From: Chitinophaga pinensis
GTDB lineage: Bacteria > Bacteroidota > Bacteroidia > UKL13-3
DNA length: 64,000 nucleotides
Direction: 5' to 3'
Assembly: GCA_945861965.1 (NCBI GenBank)
Contig: CAMAWM010000009.1
Location: forward strand, 1-64,000
Under the pieces are notes generated by a model. It was not told where the DNA came from. It searched no databases and worked only from the letters and a program-made list of their open reading frames with translations. Shown here one piece after another: positions 54,252 to 62,301 of this stretch (the first letter of the stretch is position 1; every line of letters starts with the position of its first letter). The position numbers and the translations under genes are program-made.

Positions 54252-55238
54252 TTATTTGATATCTTTTAACGATTTGATAAAAACTATTTTCCCCTTTTCT
54301 CTTTGCTGCAATCCATAATCATACGTTTTGTCGTAATACGCTAAAACTATTTTCAACCAATCAGAAAGATTGCCATTTGACAAATAACTTATTGCTTGAT
54401 TTGTTTTTAAATCTCCCAAACGTTTTTTTAATTTTTGTGTTGAAGCAATAAGCAAGTCGATACCATATTTTGCATATTCATCTAAAATATTTTCCATCCT
54501 TTGTTCAAATGGAATTTGCAAAAAATAAATTTCGGCATTTCGCATTTGATCATACAAATTAGTTGGCGTTTGTAATATTCCCGTCATTCTTGATTCGTCT
54601 TCAATCCAAATGTTTTGATTTAAATCCAATTTATACATTTCAAATGCAAGATTATTTTCAAATTGTTCTTGAGTAGGTTGCGGAGGCAATCCAATATTTC
54701 CAAATGCCGAACCGCGATGATTGGCCAATGCTTCAATATCTATTGTTTGCTTCCCATTATTTTTCATTTCATTCAGCAACTCAGTTTTTTTGCTTCCGGT
54801 ATATCCACCTAAAATTTTTAATTTAAATTGCTGTTCGAATGTTTGAAGCACATGTTGCCTATACGATTTGTATCCACCCTCAAGAATTTTTATTTCGAAA
54901 CCAGCTGTTTGTAAAAGATTAGCCATAATCTTACTTCGCAATCCACCGCGCCAACAATGCATCATTATTTTTTTTTGAGGAAACAATTTATTGGCTGAAG
55001 AAATATATTCATGAAATTTATTCCCCACTAATTTATATCCAAGTATTACAGCTGCATCGTGGCCTTGTTCTTTGTAACAAGTTCCTACAGACGCTCTTTC
55101 TTCATTGTTTAACACTGGAAAATTTATCGCGCCCTGAATATGTCCAGCATCAAATTCATTTGAACTGCGAACATCAAGCAATGGAAATTCATTCAAATTA
55201 TTTAAAACAAATTCAGTTGTTACCAATTCAAATTCCAT
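54252..55238 (-). CDS. mnmH: tRNA 2-selenouridine synthase MnmH (SelU)
   Basis: Replaces sulfur with selenium (or geranylates) at the wobble 2-thiouridine of certain tRNAs. The 328-aa protein has an N-terminal rhodanese domain (LLDVRSSNEFDAGHIQGAINFP; catalytic C95 in MHCWRGGLRSK) and a C-terminal P-loop domain. The Walker A stretch reads GGYTGSKKT at ~144-152: the glycine that normally precedes the catalytic lysine is replaced by lysine, which may weaken nucleotide binding. IDIEALANHRGSAFG and IWIEDESR follow as expected. It is 3 bases after yggS on the same strand. No selD in the window. Confidence 0.9.
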   Translation of the reverse strand: MEFELVTTEFVLNNLNEFPLLDVRSSNEFDAGHIQGAINFPVLNNEERASVGTCYKEQGHDAAVILGYKLVGNKFHEYISSANKLFPQKKIMMHCWRGGLRSKIMANLLQTAGFEIKILEGGYKSYRQHVLQTFEQQFKLKILGGYTGSKKTELLNEMKNNGKQTIDIEALANHRGSAFGNIGLPPQPTQEQFENNLAFEMYKLDLNQNIWIEDESRMTGILQTPTNLYDQMRNAEIYFLQIPFEQRMENILDEYAKYGIDLLIASTQKLKKRLGDLKTNQAISYLSNGNLSDWLKIVLAYYDKTYDYGLQQREKGKIVFIKSLKDIK

Positions 55239-55241
55239 TGA

Positions 55242-55913
55242 TTATTTATTTACTCTTTCTCCAAAAATTAAACTTCCAATTCGCAACATAGTACTTCCTT
55301 CATCTACGGCAATTAAATAATCTGAACTCATTCCAATTGACAATTCGCAAAATAAATTTTGGCTTTTAAAATAGCTTGATTTCACTTCATCAAATATTTT
55401 TTTAATTGAAGCAAACTCATTTCGTATTTGCAATTCGTTTTCAGTATTGCTTGCCATTCCCATTAATCCAACAATTTCAATATTTGATAAATTGCAGTTT
55501 GGTAAAGTATTTAAAAGCTCAAACAATTCATCTTTCGATAATCCAAACTTAGTTTCTTCTTCCGCTATAAAAACCTGCAACAATACTTTTTGAATTCGAT
55601 TGTGCTTTGCCGCTTGTTTATTTATTTCAAGCAATAATTTTTTGCTATCAACTGAGTGAATTAAGTGAACAAATTGCGCTATGAATTTTACTTTGTTTGT
55701 TTGTAAATGTCCAATCAAATGCCACTCAATATCCGAAGGGAGTTCTGATTGTTTTGTGCAAAGTTCCTGTACTTTATTTTCAGCAAAAATTTTGTGTCCA
55801 GAATTGTATGCTTCTAAAATCTCTTGATTAGATTGCGTTTTGCTAACAGCAATTAATTTTATTTTAGGATTAGATTCTTGCTTTATTTTTTCAATATTTG
55901 CAGCGATGCTCAT
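55242..55913 (-). CDS. yggS: YggS family pyridoxal phosphate homeostasis protein
   Basis: PLP-binding protein of the alanine-racemase-like fold that balances vitamin B6 and amino acids; no catalytic reaction is known. The 223-aa protein shows KLIAVSKTQSNQEILEAY (PLP lysine in AVSKT), FAENKVQEL, EWHLIGHLQTNKVKF, GLMGMASNTEN and ELSIGMSSDYLIAVDEGSTMLRIGSLIFGER. The ATG at 55913 is chosen; the longer frame to 55985 overlaps the divergent lipoprotein gene. Only 10 bases separate this start codon from that of the divergent gene. Confidence 0.95.
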   Translation of the reverse strand: MSIAANIEKIKQESNPKIKLIAVSKTQSNQEILEAYNSGHKIFAENKVQELCTKQSELPSDIEWHLIGHLQTNKVKFIAQFVHLIHSVDSKKLLLEINKQAAKHNRIQKVLLQVFIAEEETKFGLSKDELFELLNTLPNCNLSNIEIVGLMGMASNTENELQIRNEFASIKKIFDEVKSSYFKSQNLFCELSIGMSSDYLIAVDEGSTMLRIGSLIFGERVNK

Positions 55914-55923
55914 TTTTAATAAT

Positions 55924-56259
55924 ATGGTTTGCAAATATGCACTTGTACTTTTAATGTTTTGTATTTTTTCGTGCGATGAAAACAAACAAAAACCAGTTCC
56001 ATTTATCGCAAGAGATAAAATGGCTGCAATTCTTTCCGATCTTCATATTGCCGAAGCGGGAATAAACAACAGCACTTCAAACAAAGATAGTATTGCTGCA
56101 AAAATGAAAAGCTACCAACAGTTTATATTCGAAAAATTTGCGGTTAACGAAACTCAGTTTAACGAAAACTTCGAGTATTATTTAAAAAACACTTCTGAGT
56201 TGGATAGTGTTTACAGCGATGTGCTTTCAAATATCAACAAGATTCAATTAAAGAAATAA
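55924..56259 (+). CDS. DUF4296 lipoprotein
   Basis: A 111-aa lipoprotein: MVCKYALVLLMFCIFSC with lipobox CIFSC (C17). The mature part KPVPFIARDKMAAILSDLHIAEAG...FAVNETQFNENFEYYLKNTSELDSVYSDVLSNIN fits DUF4296, a Bacteroidota family of unknown function with helical repeats. The ATG at 55924 is chosen because a longer frame from 55840 would run back through yggS. It faces the PEGA lipoprotein remnant (6 bp between stops). Confidence 0.82.
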   Translation: MVCKYALVLLMFCIFSCDENKQKPVPFIARDKMAAILSDLHIAEAGINNSTSNKDSIAAKMKSYQQFIFEKFAVNETQFNENFEYYLKNTSELDSVYSDVLSNINKIQLKK

Positions 56260-56265
56260 TCTAGA

Positions 56266-56671
56266 TTATTTGTCCCAGCCGTCTTCTTTTTCAATCTCGT
56301 CTTCATCGCCCCATGAACTTTTGTTTTTAAATTTTCTAGGAATTGGTACTATTATTTCTCGATCGTATTTCCAATTAAATAATAAAGATGGTATTGTCCC
56401 ATAAAATGGAACTAATGCAAAAAGAATTGTACCTGCAGTTATTTTTCGTTTAATGGTGATTGGAAGTGATTTCATTTCCTTTAAAATCTTTTACAGAAAC
56501 ATGCTTTGCATTTGGAAGTCCATTTCGCGTAATTGTTACAGGGCTTGTGCCTCTGTTTTCTCCATCTATATAAATATTGGCTTTGATATTATGACTTAAA
56601 CTAATTCTTGTCGTACCGCAACTAACAAATACCAATAATAATATGAAAAGTAAAGAATGGTTTATTCTCAT
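56266..56671 (-). pseudogene. PEGA-like lipoprotein gene split by a frameshift
   Basis: Two overlapping frames look like one gene. The first (56671 down to 56450, 73 codons) has lipobox VFVSC (C18) and a PEGA-like domain (NIKANIYIDGENRGTSPVTI). The second (56475 down to 56266, 69 codons) continues with SLPITIKRKITAGTILFALVPFYGTIP and a charged tail (SSWGDEDEIEKEDGWDK). Removing one A from the run complementary to 56470-56472 joins them as GNESLPITIK. The joined product would be ~134 aa, typical of PEGA lipoproteins with a hydrophobic C-terminal hairpin. Either a real mutation, an assembly error, or overlapping separate genes. Its ATG overlaps the stop of the upstream gene (TAATG). Confidence 0.65.
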
Positions 56672-57710
56672 TATTTTCTAAATAATATTTCTAAACGCAT
56701 CATAATTCCAGCTGATGTGCCAAAGCTTTTATCTTTAGTGGAATAAAAACTTGAAGTATAATCCGTTTCATATCCTTTTACATTATAAAATCCTTGAAAA
56801 TAGTTTGCTGAAATTCTTATAGATACGGATGAAGTTCTATTGAAAATATAACCACCACCAGCCAATAGCATCATTCCATTTCCAAACCCCTCTTCATAAT
56901 AATTTCTTCCCGGGGTATAATCCGATCTAATTTCGTAATCAGTAAGTGAAAAAGAAGCGCCTAAATTCCAAAATGGTGTATTGCTTTTATTATTATAAGT
57001 GGTTTATTCATTTCAAGTGCTAAGGACAATATATCATATTCACTATTAAAGCACCAAGATGGTTTTATATCGAAAATATAATCTCGTGCATCAAAACTCC
57101 AATTTAAACTAAAACCAGAAAGCATTGCATTTTTATCAAAATTATAACCATGTGTTAAAGTTGGAATTGCGCATAAACCAACTCCAAAATTATTGCTTGC
57201 TTGTTTTTTCTTTAATTCTTGTTGTTCGGTCGCAGTTACTGAATAAATATCATCTGAATTATCGCCTTTATTTACCGTGCCTAAGTTTTGAGCCATTCTT
57301 AGTAATATGGGGTCTAAATCTTCGGGTCCTTGCGCTTTTAATTTATCGCTCCACACTTTTGTTCCGTTTGCAGTTTCGTACATTGATAAAGATACAATAA
57401 CCACTTCGCCCATTCTATTTAATGAACCTAATAAATAATATTTAGCTCCCAATTCAATTGCTTTTGATTTTACAGCATCCGCATTTTCTGAATTCACAAC
57501 ATTGCTGTCTGATTTAGTTTGCATAATTGAAATGTATTTATTTTGCAAGTCTGTGTAATCTTTTAATAATCTTGATGTAGAATATGAATAATCTTTTTTC
57601 ATATTTATCACCTCAAACAAAGGAATAAATACTTTGTCTTGTGCCAATAGTACATTCTGCAAACAAAGCATTGATGCTAATGCTACTATCATTTTCGAAT
57701 ACATTTTCAT
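56671..57710 (-). pseudogene. FlgO/CsgG-like N-terminal plus outer-membrane barrel, frameshifted
   Basis: One gene in two frames. The first part (57710 to 56961) has a signal peptide and a TolB/FlgO-like domain (KAIELGAKYYLLGSLNRMGEVVIVSLSMYETANGTKVWSDKL) followed by the start of a barrel (GFSLNWSFDARDYIFDIKPSWCF). After IHHFGI it hits a stop. In another frame, from about 56997, translation continues as NTPFWNLGASFSLTDYEIRS, then GNGMMLLAGGGYIFN and a barrel end MRLEILFRK. A lost T near 56998 (CTTAT to CTTTAT) restores one continuous protein of about 345 aa. So a single-base deletion breaks it. It is the first gene of an operon with the PEGA lipoprotein, and ends TAATG into it. Confidence 0.75.
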
Positions 57711-57750
57711 ACGTATATTTTTATTATTTATAAAGCGAATATAGCAGAAA

Positions 57751-58737
57751 TTAATTAATTAATTCCCATAGCTTATCTTTCAGTTTATCAATTGCCAAAC
57801 CTGTTGCTGAGCTAATAAATGCATGCGGAATTTTCGGTAGGTTTTTTTTCAGTACTGCAATTTGCTCTTCTGAAATTAAATCACATTTTGTAATGGCCAA
57901 CAATCTTTTTTTATCCAACAATTCTTTGTTGTATTTTTTCAATTCATTCAATAAAATGGTGTATTCCTTTTTAATGTCATCGCTAGTTGCCGGAATCATA
58001 AAAAGCAAGCTTGCATTTCGTTCGATATGTTTTAAAAATCGAGTTCCCAATCCTTTTCCTTCGCTTGCACCTTCAATTATTCCTGGAATATCTGCCATCA
58101 CAAAACTTTGAAAATTTCGATACTCAACTATTCCAAGGTTTGGAACCAACGTTGTAAAAGGATAATCCGCAATTTCAGGCTTAGCTGCCGAAACTACAGA
58201 GAGAAGCGTAGATTTTCCGGCATTAGGAAATCCAACCAAACCAACATCGGCAAGAATTTTAAGCTCAAGAACTTTCCATTCTTCTTTTCCGTCTTCGCCA
58301 GGTTGCGATCTTCTTGGAGTTTGATTGGTCGAAGTTTTGAAATTGTGATTCCCCAATCCACCTCTTCCACCTTTTAATATTATTTTTTCTTCGTTGTTTT
58401 CTGTTATTTCAAAAACAATTTCTCCTGTTTCAAAATCTCGGGCAACTGTACCCAGCGGAACTTCAATAATTTTATCTTTCCCGTCTTTTCCACTTCTTAG
58501 TCCGCCTTCACCTCTTGCGCCACTTTCTGCCATTATGTGTTTGCGAAATTTCAAATGAAGCAATGTCCATAAATTAGAATTTCCTTTTAATATAATATTT
58601 CCGCCTCTTCCTCCGTTTCCACCATCCGGACCGCCCATTGCAGTATTTTTATCGCGATGAAAGTGCATAGCTCCAGAGCCGCCTTTTCCAGTACGACAAC
58701 ATATTTTTACATAGTCAACAAAGTTTGATTCGGACAT
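57751..58737 (-). CDS. obgE: GTPase Obg
   Basis: Ribosome-associated GTPase involved in 50S maturation and stress response. The 328-aa protein begins with the glycine-rich Obg fold ([43 protein letters not shown]), then the G domain from ~160: G1 [11 protein letters not shown], switch [18 protein letters not shown]3 [22 protein letters not shown]4 TKCD, G5 SSATG. It lacks the variable C-terminal extension, as in most Bacteroidota. In relatives it usually adjoins adk; here an S23-type gene lies between. Confidence 0.97.
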   Translation of the reverse strand: MSESNFVDYVKICCRTGKGGSGAMHFHRDKNTAMGGPDGGNGGRGGNIILKGNSNLWTLLHLKFRKHIMAESGARGEGGLRSGKDGKDKIIEVPLGTVARDFETGEIVFEITENNEEKIILKGGRGGLGNHNFKTSTNQTPRRSQPGEDGKEEWKVLELKILADVGLVGFPNAGKSTLLSVVSAAKPEIADYPFTTLVPNLGIVEYRNFQSFVMADIPGIIEGASEGKGLGTRFLKHIERNASLLFMIPATSDDIKKEYTILLNELKKYNKELLDKKRLLAITKCDLISEEQIAVLKKNLPKIPHAFISSATGLAIDKLKDKLWELIN

Positions 58738-58750
58738 TATAAGTAATAAA

Positions 58751-58784
58751 TTAGTGAATTATTGAATTTGTAATTTAGTGATTG
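58751..58784 (+). repeat. Left arm of imperfect inverted repeat flanking the S23-type gene
   Basis: TTAGTGAATTATTGAAT (58751-58767) matches 14 of 17 positions with the reverse complement of 59229-59245, and both arms end in a TAG[T/C]GA box. Together the arms enclose the four-helix-bundle gene. Confidence 0.4.
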
Positions 58785-58798
58785 TATATGAAAATAAT

Positions 58799-59179
58799 TT
58801 ATTCGGTTTTTTTACAAATATTCTCACTTACTGTTTTATGAGCTTTAGAAAATACTTGTACTATTTCAATGCTTTCTGTTTTTAAATGAGCTAATATTTC
58901 CGATTTGCTAATTTCAGACTTCTCAACAATTTCTATCCAAAGTAAAGTTTCATCTGCCTCTTCTATTGTGATGCTAAGATTAGCGTGCAATTCTTTTTGA
59001 GATATGCCTCTACACGCGGCACGATAGTTTGCTGCAACTGATGTAGCTGATCGAATAATTTGCCTTCCTACAATTTTAGATTCCTCAGTTTTTGGCAAAG
59101 TTTGGTATAGTTTAATTATTTCTATGGCTAAATTTTTTGTTCTTTTTCTAAAAGTTTCCGCAAAATCATATTTTCCCAT
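58799..59179 (-). CDS. Four-helix-bundle (S23 / 23S-rRNA-intervening-sequence-type) protein
   Basis: A 126-aa all-helical protein: YDFAETFRKRTKNLAIEIIKLYQTLPKTEESKIVGRQIIRSATSVAANYRAACRGISQKELHANLSITIEEADETLLWIEI. The 'RSATSVAANYREA' segment is the signature of the four-helix-bundle family first found in 23S rRNA intervening sequences and related to Avd of diversity-generating retroelements. No reverse transcriptase, template or variable repeat is seen, so a DGR is not supported. Members bind nucleic acid and often pentamerise; function unknown. It sits between adk and obgE, and is flanked by imperfect inverted repeats, as if inserted. Confidence 0.88.
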   Translation of the reverse strand: MGKYDFAETFRKRTKNLAIEIIKLYQTLPKTEESKIVGRQIIRSATSVAANYRAACRGISQKELHANLSITIEEADETLLWIEIVEKSEISKSEILAHLKTESIEIVQVFSKAHKTVSENICKKTE

Positions 59180-59211
59180 TTACAATAATACTAATTTGAC
59201 AATAAAATTTA

Positions 59212-59245
59212 TTCGCTATTCATTCATTCACCAATTCGCTAATTG
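59212..59245 (-). repeat. Right arm of imperfect inverted repeat, overlapping the adk stop codon
   Basis: The reverse complement begins TTAGCGAATTGGTGAAT and includes the adk stop (TAG at 59239-59241). Pairs with 58751-58784; see that entry. Confidence 0.4.
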
Positions 59246-59811
59246 TTATCAATTGCAGAGCACAACAATTCGAAAATAGTTGCAATCTCTCCAACTCCAT
59301 TTACTCCTTTGTATTTATTTTGTGAAGTATAAAATTCTTTTAAAGGCAAAGTTTTTTTGTTGTACTCATCAATTCGGTTTTGAATAACCTCTGGATTTTG
59401 ATCATCTGCTCGCCCGCTATCTTTACCTCTTAACAAAAGTCTTTTTCGCAATTCGTTTTCTTCTACTTCCAAAGCCAACATCATTGTTATAGATTGATTT
59501 TTCGAAAATAAAAATTCGTCTAAAGCTTTTGCTTGAGTTTCTGTGCGAGGAAATCCATCAAAAATAAATCCGTTTGAATTTTGATGTTTGTCAATTTCGC
59601 TTTCAAGCATTTTAATTGTTAGTTCGTCTGGCACAAGCTGTCCACTATCAAGATATGTTTTTGCCAATGCTCCAAGATTAGTTTCGTTTTTTATGTTTGC
59701 TCTAAAAATATCGCCAGTGGATAAGTGAACAAGATTATATTTCGCTAAAAGCTTTTCTGATTGGGTTCCTTTCCCTGCTCCAGGAGGGCCAAACAATACA
59801 ATATTCAACAT
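59239..59811 (-). CDS. adk: Adenylate kinase (short-LID form)
   Basis: Balances ATP, ADP and AMP in the cytoplasm. The 190-aa protein has P-loop LFGPPGAGKGTQSEKL (G8-T16), the AMP-binding LSTGDIFRANIKNET and GFPRTETQAKALDEF, and DDQNPEVIQNRIDEYNKKT. The LID domain is the short type (LLLRGKDSGRADD instead of the long zinc-binding lid), normal for Bacteroidota. The start ATG is 59811; an in-frame start at 59835 adds residues not in the family. The stop lies inside an inverted-repeat arm that flanks the following S23-type gene. Confidence 0.96.
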   Translation of the reverse strand: MLNIVLFGPPGAGKGTQSEKLLAKYNLVHLSTGDIFRANIKNETNLGALAKTYLDSGQLVPDELTIKMLESEIDKHQNSNGFIFDGFPRTETQAKALDEFLFSKNQSITMMLALEVEENELRKRLLLRGKDSGRADDQNPEVIQNRIDEYNKKTLPLKEFYTSQNKYKGVNGVGEIATIFELLCSAIDNN

Positions 59812-59870
59812 TTTTAAGGATGATTTACACAGCAATTTTATTAAAACATTTCAAACAAAATAAGTTTATT

Positions 59871-59878
59871 TACTTTTG
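59871..59878 (+). promoter_or_regulatory. -7 promoter element of tsaE
   Basis: TACTTTTG is an exact TAnnTTTG match 18 bases before the GTG at 59897. It includes the upstream TTG codon at 59876, which therefore cannot be the start. Confidence 0.5.
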
Positions 59879-59896
59879 TTGCAAACAATCATAAAA

Positions 59897-60325
59897 GTGC
59901 AGATAAATATTTTGACATTAGATACAATTAACAAAACGGCTGCTGCTATTATTAAACATGCAAACGGCAGAATGATTTGGACTTTTAAAGGCGAAATGGG
60001 ATCTGGGAAAACAACACTAATTAAAGCAATTTGTAAATTATTAGGAACAAATGATGACATATGCAGTCCAACTTTTTCATTAGTAAATGAATATCTGTTG
60101 TATGAAAAAAATAACATTTCAAGCAACAAAGTTTTTCATTTCGACTTTTATAGGATTAATAATTTGAATGAAGTATATGATATTGGATACGAAGATTATT
60201 TCTACAGTGGAAATATTTGCATGATTGAATGGCCAGAAAAAATTGCAGAGTTATTACTAGAAGAAAATGTTTTTGAAATTAAAATCGAAATAGTAAATTC
60301 AATTCGTCAAATATATTTCAATTAA
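59897..60325 (+). CDS. tsaE: tRNA threonylcarbamoyladenosine biosynthesis protein TsaE
   Basis: ATPase that works with TsaB and TsaD (tsaD is at 3.9 kb) in tRNA t6A synthesis. From the GTG at 59897 it is 142 aa: MQINILTLDTINKTAAAIIKHA, P-loop FKGEMGSGKTTLIKAI (~31-46), DDICSPTFSLVNEY, then FDFYRINNLNEVYDIGYEDYFYSGNICMIEWPEKI. All TsaE hallmarks are present. The TTG at 59876 lies inside the promoter box, so the GTG is the real start. It is convergent with cinA (13 bp between stops) and divergent from adk. Confidence 0.93.
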   Translation: MQINILTLDTINKTAAAIIKHANGRMIWTFKGEMGSGKTTLIKAICKLLGTNDDICSPTFSLVNEYLLYEKNNISSNKVFHFDFYRINNLNEVYDIGYEDYFYSGNICMIEWPEKIAELLLEENVFEIKIEIVNSIRQIYFN

Positions 60326-60338
60326 AATCAAACCGAAT

Positions 60339-61580
60339 TTATAGCTCTAACAAAATTTTCCTTAACATATCCAAAGCAACGATTGAAGTTTTCTGAATGT
60401 TGTATTCTCGGTTTTCACCAAAGTTCGATTTCTTTGTAATTGTTTTTTCTTTTGTTGCAATTGCAATCCAAACTGTGCCAACTGGTTTTTCATTTGTGCC
60501 GCCATCAGGTCCTGCAATTCCACTTGCAGAAATTGCATAATCCACATTGAATTTTTTAAAAATTCCTTCAGCCATTTGAACAACACATTCTTCACTTACT
60601 GCTCCTAAAGTATTTAAAACATTTTTACTTACTCCCAATTCTGATTCTTTTATAGCATAAGAATATGCAATGATGCTTCCCAAATAAAATTTTGAACTTC
60701 CAGCAACAGAAGTTAATTGATGAGCAATGTATCCACCCGAACAACTCTCTGCAGTTGCTACAGTTTTATTATTCTGCATTAATAATTTCCCAACTGAATT
60801 TGCTAAAGAATCATTTCCTTCTCCGTAAATATATTCAGCAATTTCAAAATAAATTTTTTCGGCAAATACATTAACTTCTTTTTCAAGTAAACTTTTGTTT
60901 TCACCAAAAGCGCTCAAACGTAAACGGACCATATTAACCGAAGGAAGGTAAGCTAGCTTAATATGCGATGGCAATTCATCTTCAATATATTTTATTTTAT
61001 CAGCCAAAAAACTTTCGCCAATTGAAACAGTATTTATAGTGCGATTAAAAATACTTGGCAATGAAAATTTTTGTTTGATGCGTGGTAAAACTTCTTCATC
61101 AAAAATTGTTTTCATTTCAAACGGAACTCCAGGAAGCGAAATAAAAATTTTATTGTTTTCATTAAACCACATTCCAGGTGCAGTTCCTGTTCTGTTAAAT
61201 AATATTTCACAATTCAATGGAACCATTGCTTGCAACAAATTAGATTCAAGCATCGGAAGATTTTTGTTGTTAAATATTTTACATACCCAATCTTTAACAA
61301 TTTTATTTTCAATTAAAGTAGTATTAAAATATTCGCACAAAGTAGCTTTGGTTATATCATCATTTGTTGGTCCTAATCCACCAGTTAAAATAATTATATC
61401 TGCTCGCAATTCGGCATCGTGCAAAGAATCTAAAATCTGCTTACGGTTGTCACCACAAGCAGTTCGCTGATACAATTGAATTCCAACTTCTGTAAGTCTC
61501 TGACCAATCCATGCGCTGTTTGTATCAATTACTTGACCAATTAATAATTCATCTCCTATAGTTATTATCTCAGCTTTCAC
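60339..61580 (-). CDS. cinA: CinA family protein (nicotinamide-nucleotide amidase)
   Basis: A 413-aa two-domain protein: an N-terminal MoaB/MogA-like domain (IITIGDELLIGQVIDTNSAWIGQRL, ILTGGLGPTNDDITK, LPGVPFEMK) and a C-terminal CinA domain (NKTVATAESCSGGYIAHQLTSVAGSSKFYLGSIIAYSYAIKESELG, ASGIAGPDGGTNEKPVGTVWIAIA) that deamidates NMN in the NAD salvage route. The start is GTG at 61580, giving KAEIITIGDELL. It was named for competence in Streptococcus, but that role is not implied here. Ends 13 bases from convergent tsaE. Confidence 0.93.
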   Translation of the reverse strand: MKAEIITIGDELLIGQVIDTNSAWIGQRLTEVGIQLYQRTACGDNRKQILDSLHDAELRADIIILTGGLGPTNDDITKATLCEYFNTTLIENKIVKDWVCKIFNNKNLPMLESNLLQAMVPLNCEILFNRTGTAPGMWFNENNKIFISLPGVPFEMKTIFDEEVLPRIKQKFSLPSIFNRTINTVSIGESFLADKIKYIEDELPSHIKLAYLPSVNMVRLRLSAFGENKSLLEKEVNVFAEKIYFEIAEYIYGEGNDSLANSVGKLLMQNNKTVATAESCSGGYIAHQLTSVAGSSKFYLGSIIAYSYAIKESELGVSKNVLNTLGAVSEECVVQMAEGIFKKFNVDYAISASGIAGPDGGTNEKPVGTVWIAIATKEKTITKKSNFGENREYNIQKTSIVALDMLRKILLEL

Positions 61581-62127
61581 TTTTTCAAAAATAATTTAAA
61601 ATTACTTTTTGTTAAATTAATTTTTCAATAAAAAAATCAACTTATATGTTTCATTAAAAAAATAAAAAATCGAAGTGTATAAAATAATGTACTTATTTTT
61701 ATTCTTTTTACATTAAAAAAAATGAAAGTTAAAATGTAAAATCATTTTTTAAAATCTAGAGAAAATATAAATAAAAAACAAATAGTAAAAAATCAAACTG
61801 CTCGAAACGCCTGTAATATCAATACTATCGGGCGATTGAAAATATTTATTTTCTCGTTCAATTAAATTTTATTTTCAAAATAATTACAATGAAATCAAAA
61901 CGTACTCAATTTTTTAATTAATCAAAAATCAAAGAGTTAATCACATTTCACTAAAACATAAAATCATTGCAAGTGATTGTGAATTCAAATGTTTACGGAA
62001 TTCGTATTCACTTATCAACACATTTAAAAGTACTTTTAAAAAAAACTAAAGATTGAAAAACTTGCATATTTATTTTCGTATTATAAATTTGTTCTTGTAA
62101 TCAATTAAATCAATTACAAAAAAAAAA
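61581..62127. other. 547-bp AT-rich gap between cinA and the histone-like gene
   Basis: Very AT-rich; no frame over about 10 codons looks coding. Apart from the promoter near the right end, one GC-richer patch (about 61800-61841) holds a weak CGCC...GGGCG inverted pair. A minus-strand TATTTTTG (61586-61593) sits 5 bases before the cinA start and may be chance. Confidence 0.5.
62062..62091 (+). promoter_or_regulatory. Promoter of the histone-H1-like gene
   Basis: TTG (62062-62064) and TAAATTTG (62084-62091) are 19 bases apart, an exact -33/-7 pair. The ATG at 62128 lies 36 bases after the -7 box. Confidence 0.7.
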
Positions 62128-62289
62128 ATGGCAACAACTAAGAAAACTAAAAAAGCGGCTCCTACAAAGAGCGCTGCTAAAAAAGCTGCTCCTAAAAAAG
62201 CTGCTGCTAAGAAAGCTGCTCCTAAGAAAGCTGCAAAAAAAGCTGCTCCTAAGAAAGCTGCAAAAAAAGCTGCTAAGAAAAAACGTTAA
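62128..62289 (+). CDS. Histone-H1-like Ala/Lys-rich DNA-binding protein, 53 aa
   Basis: A 53-codon gene on the plus strand: MATTKKTKKAAPTKSAAKK followed by near-perfect repeats of KKAAPKKAA and ending AAKKKR. Only A, K, P, T, S, M and R occur. This resembles the basic C-terminal tails of histone H1 and the Hc1- and AlgP-like proteins seen in bacteria, which coat DNA and compact it; the same role is inferred. The gene is internally repetitive (units of GCTGCTCCTAAGAAA type) and may change length easily. It has its own promoter 36 bases upstream and a strong terminator 12 bases downstream. Below common length limits, so automatic callers may miss it; the reverse strand carries a 69-codon spurious frame. 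Confidence 0.85.
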   Translation: MATTKKTKKAAPTKSAAKKAAPKKAAAKKAAPKKAAKKAAPKKAAKKAAKKKR

Positions 62290-62301
62290 TTTTTTCTTAC
62301 C

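Noticed and set aside
56671..57710. Programmed ribosomal frameshift as the cause of the split
   Set aside because: The only A-run near the shift (complement of 56985-56988) is short, is not a canonical slippery heptamer, and no downstream hairpin is obvious; a base deletion explains it better.
58799..59179. Avd-like accessory gene of a diversity-generating retroelement
   Set aside because: No reverse transcriptase, template repeat or variable C-terminal gene is present nearby; only the fold family is shared.
61800..61841. Riboswitch or small RNA in the long AT-rich gap
   Set aside because: Only a weak CGCC/GGGCG pair; no convincing conserved aptamer-like structure.
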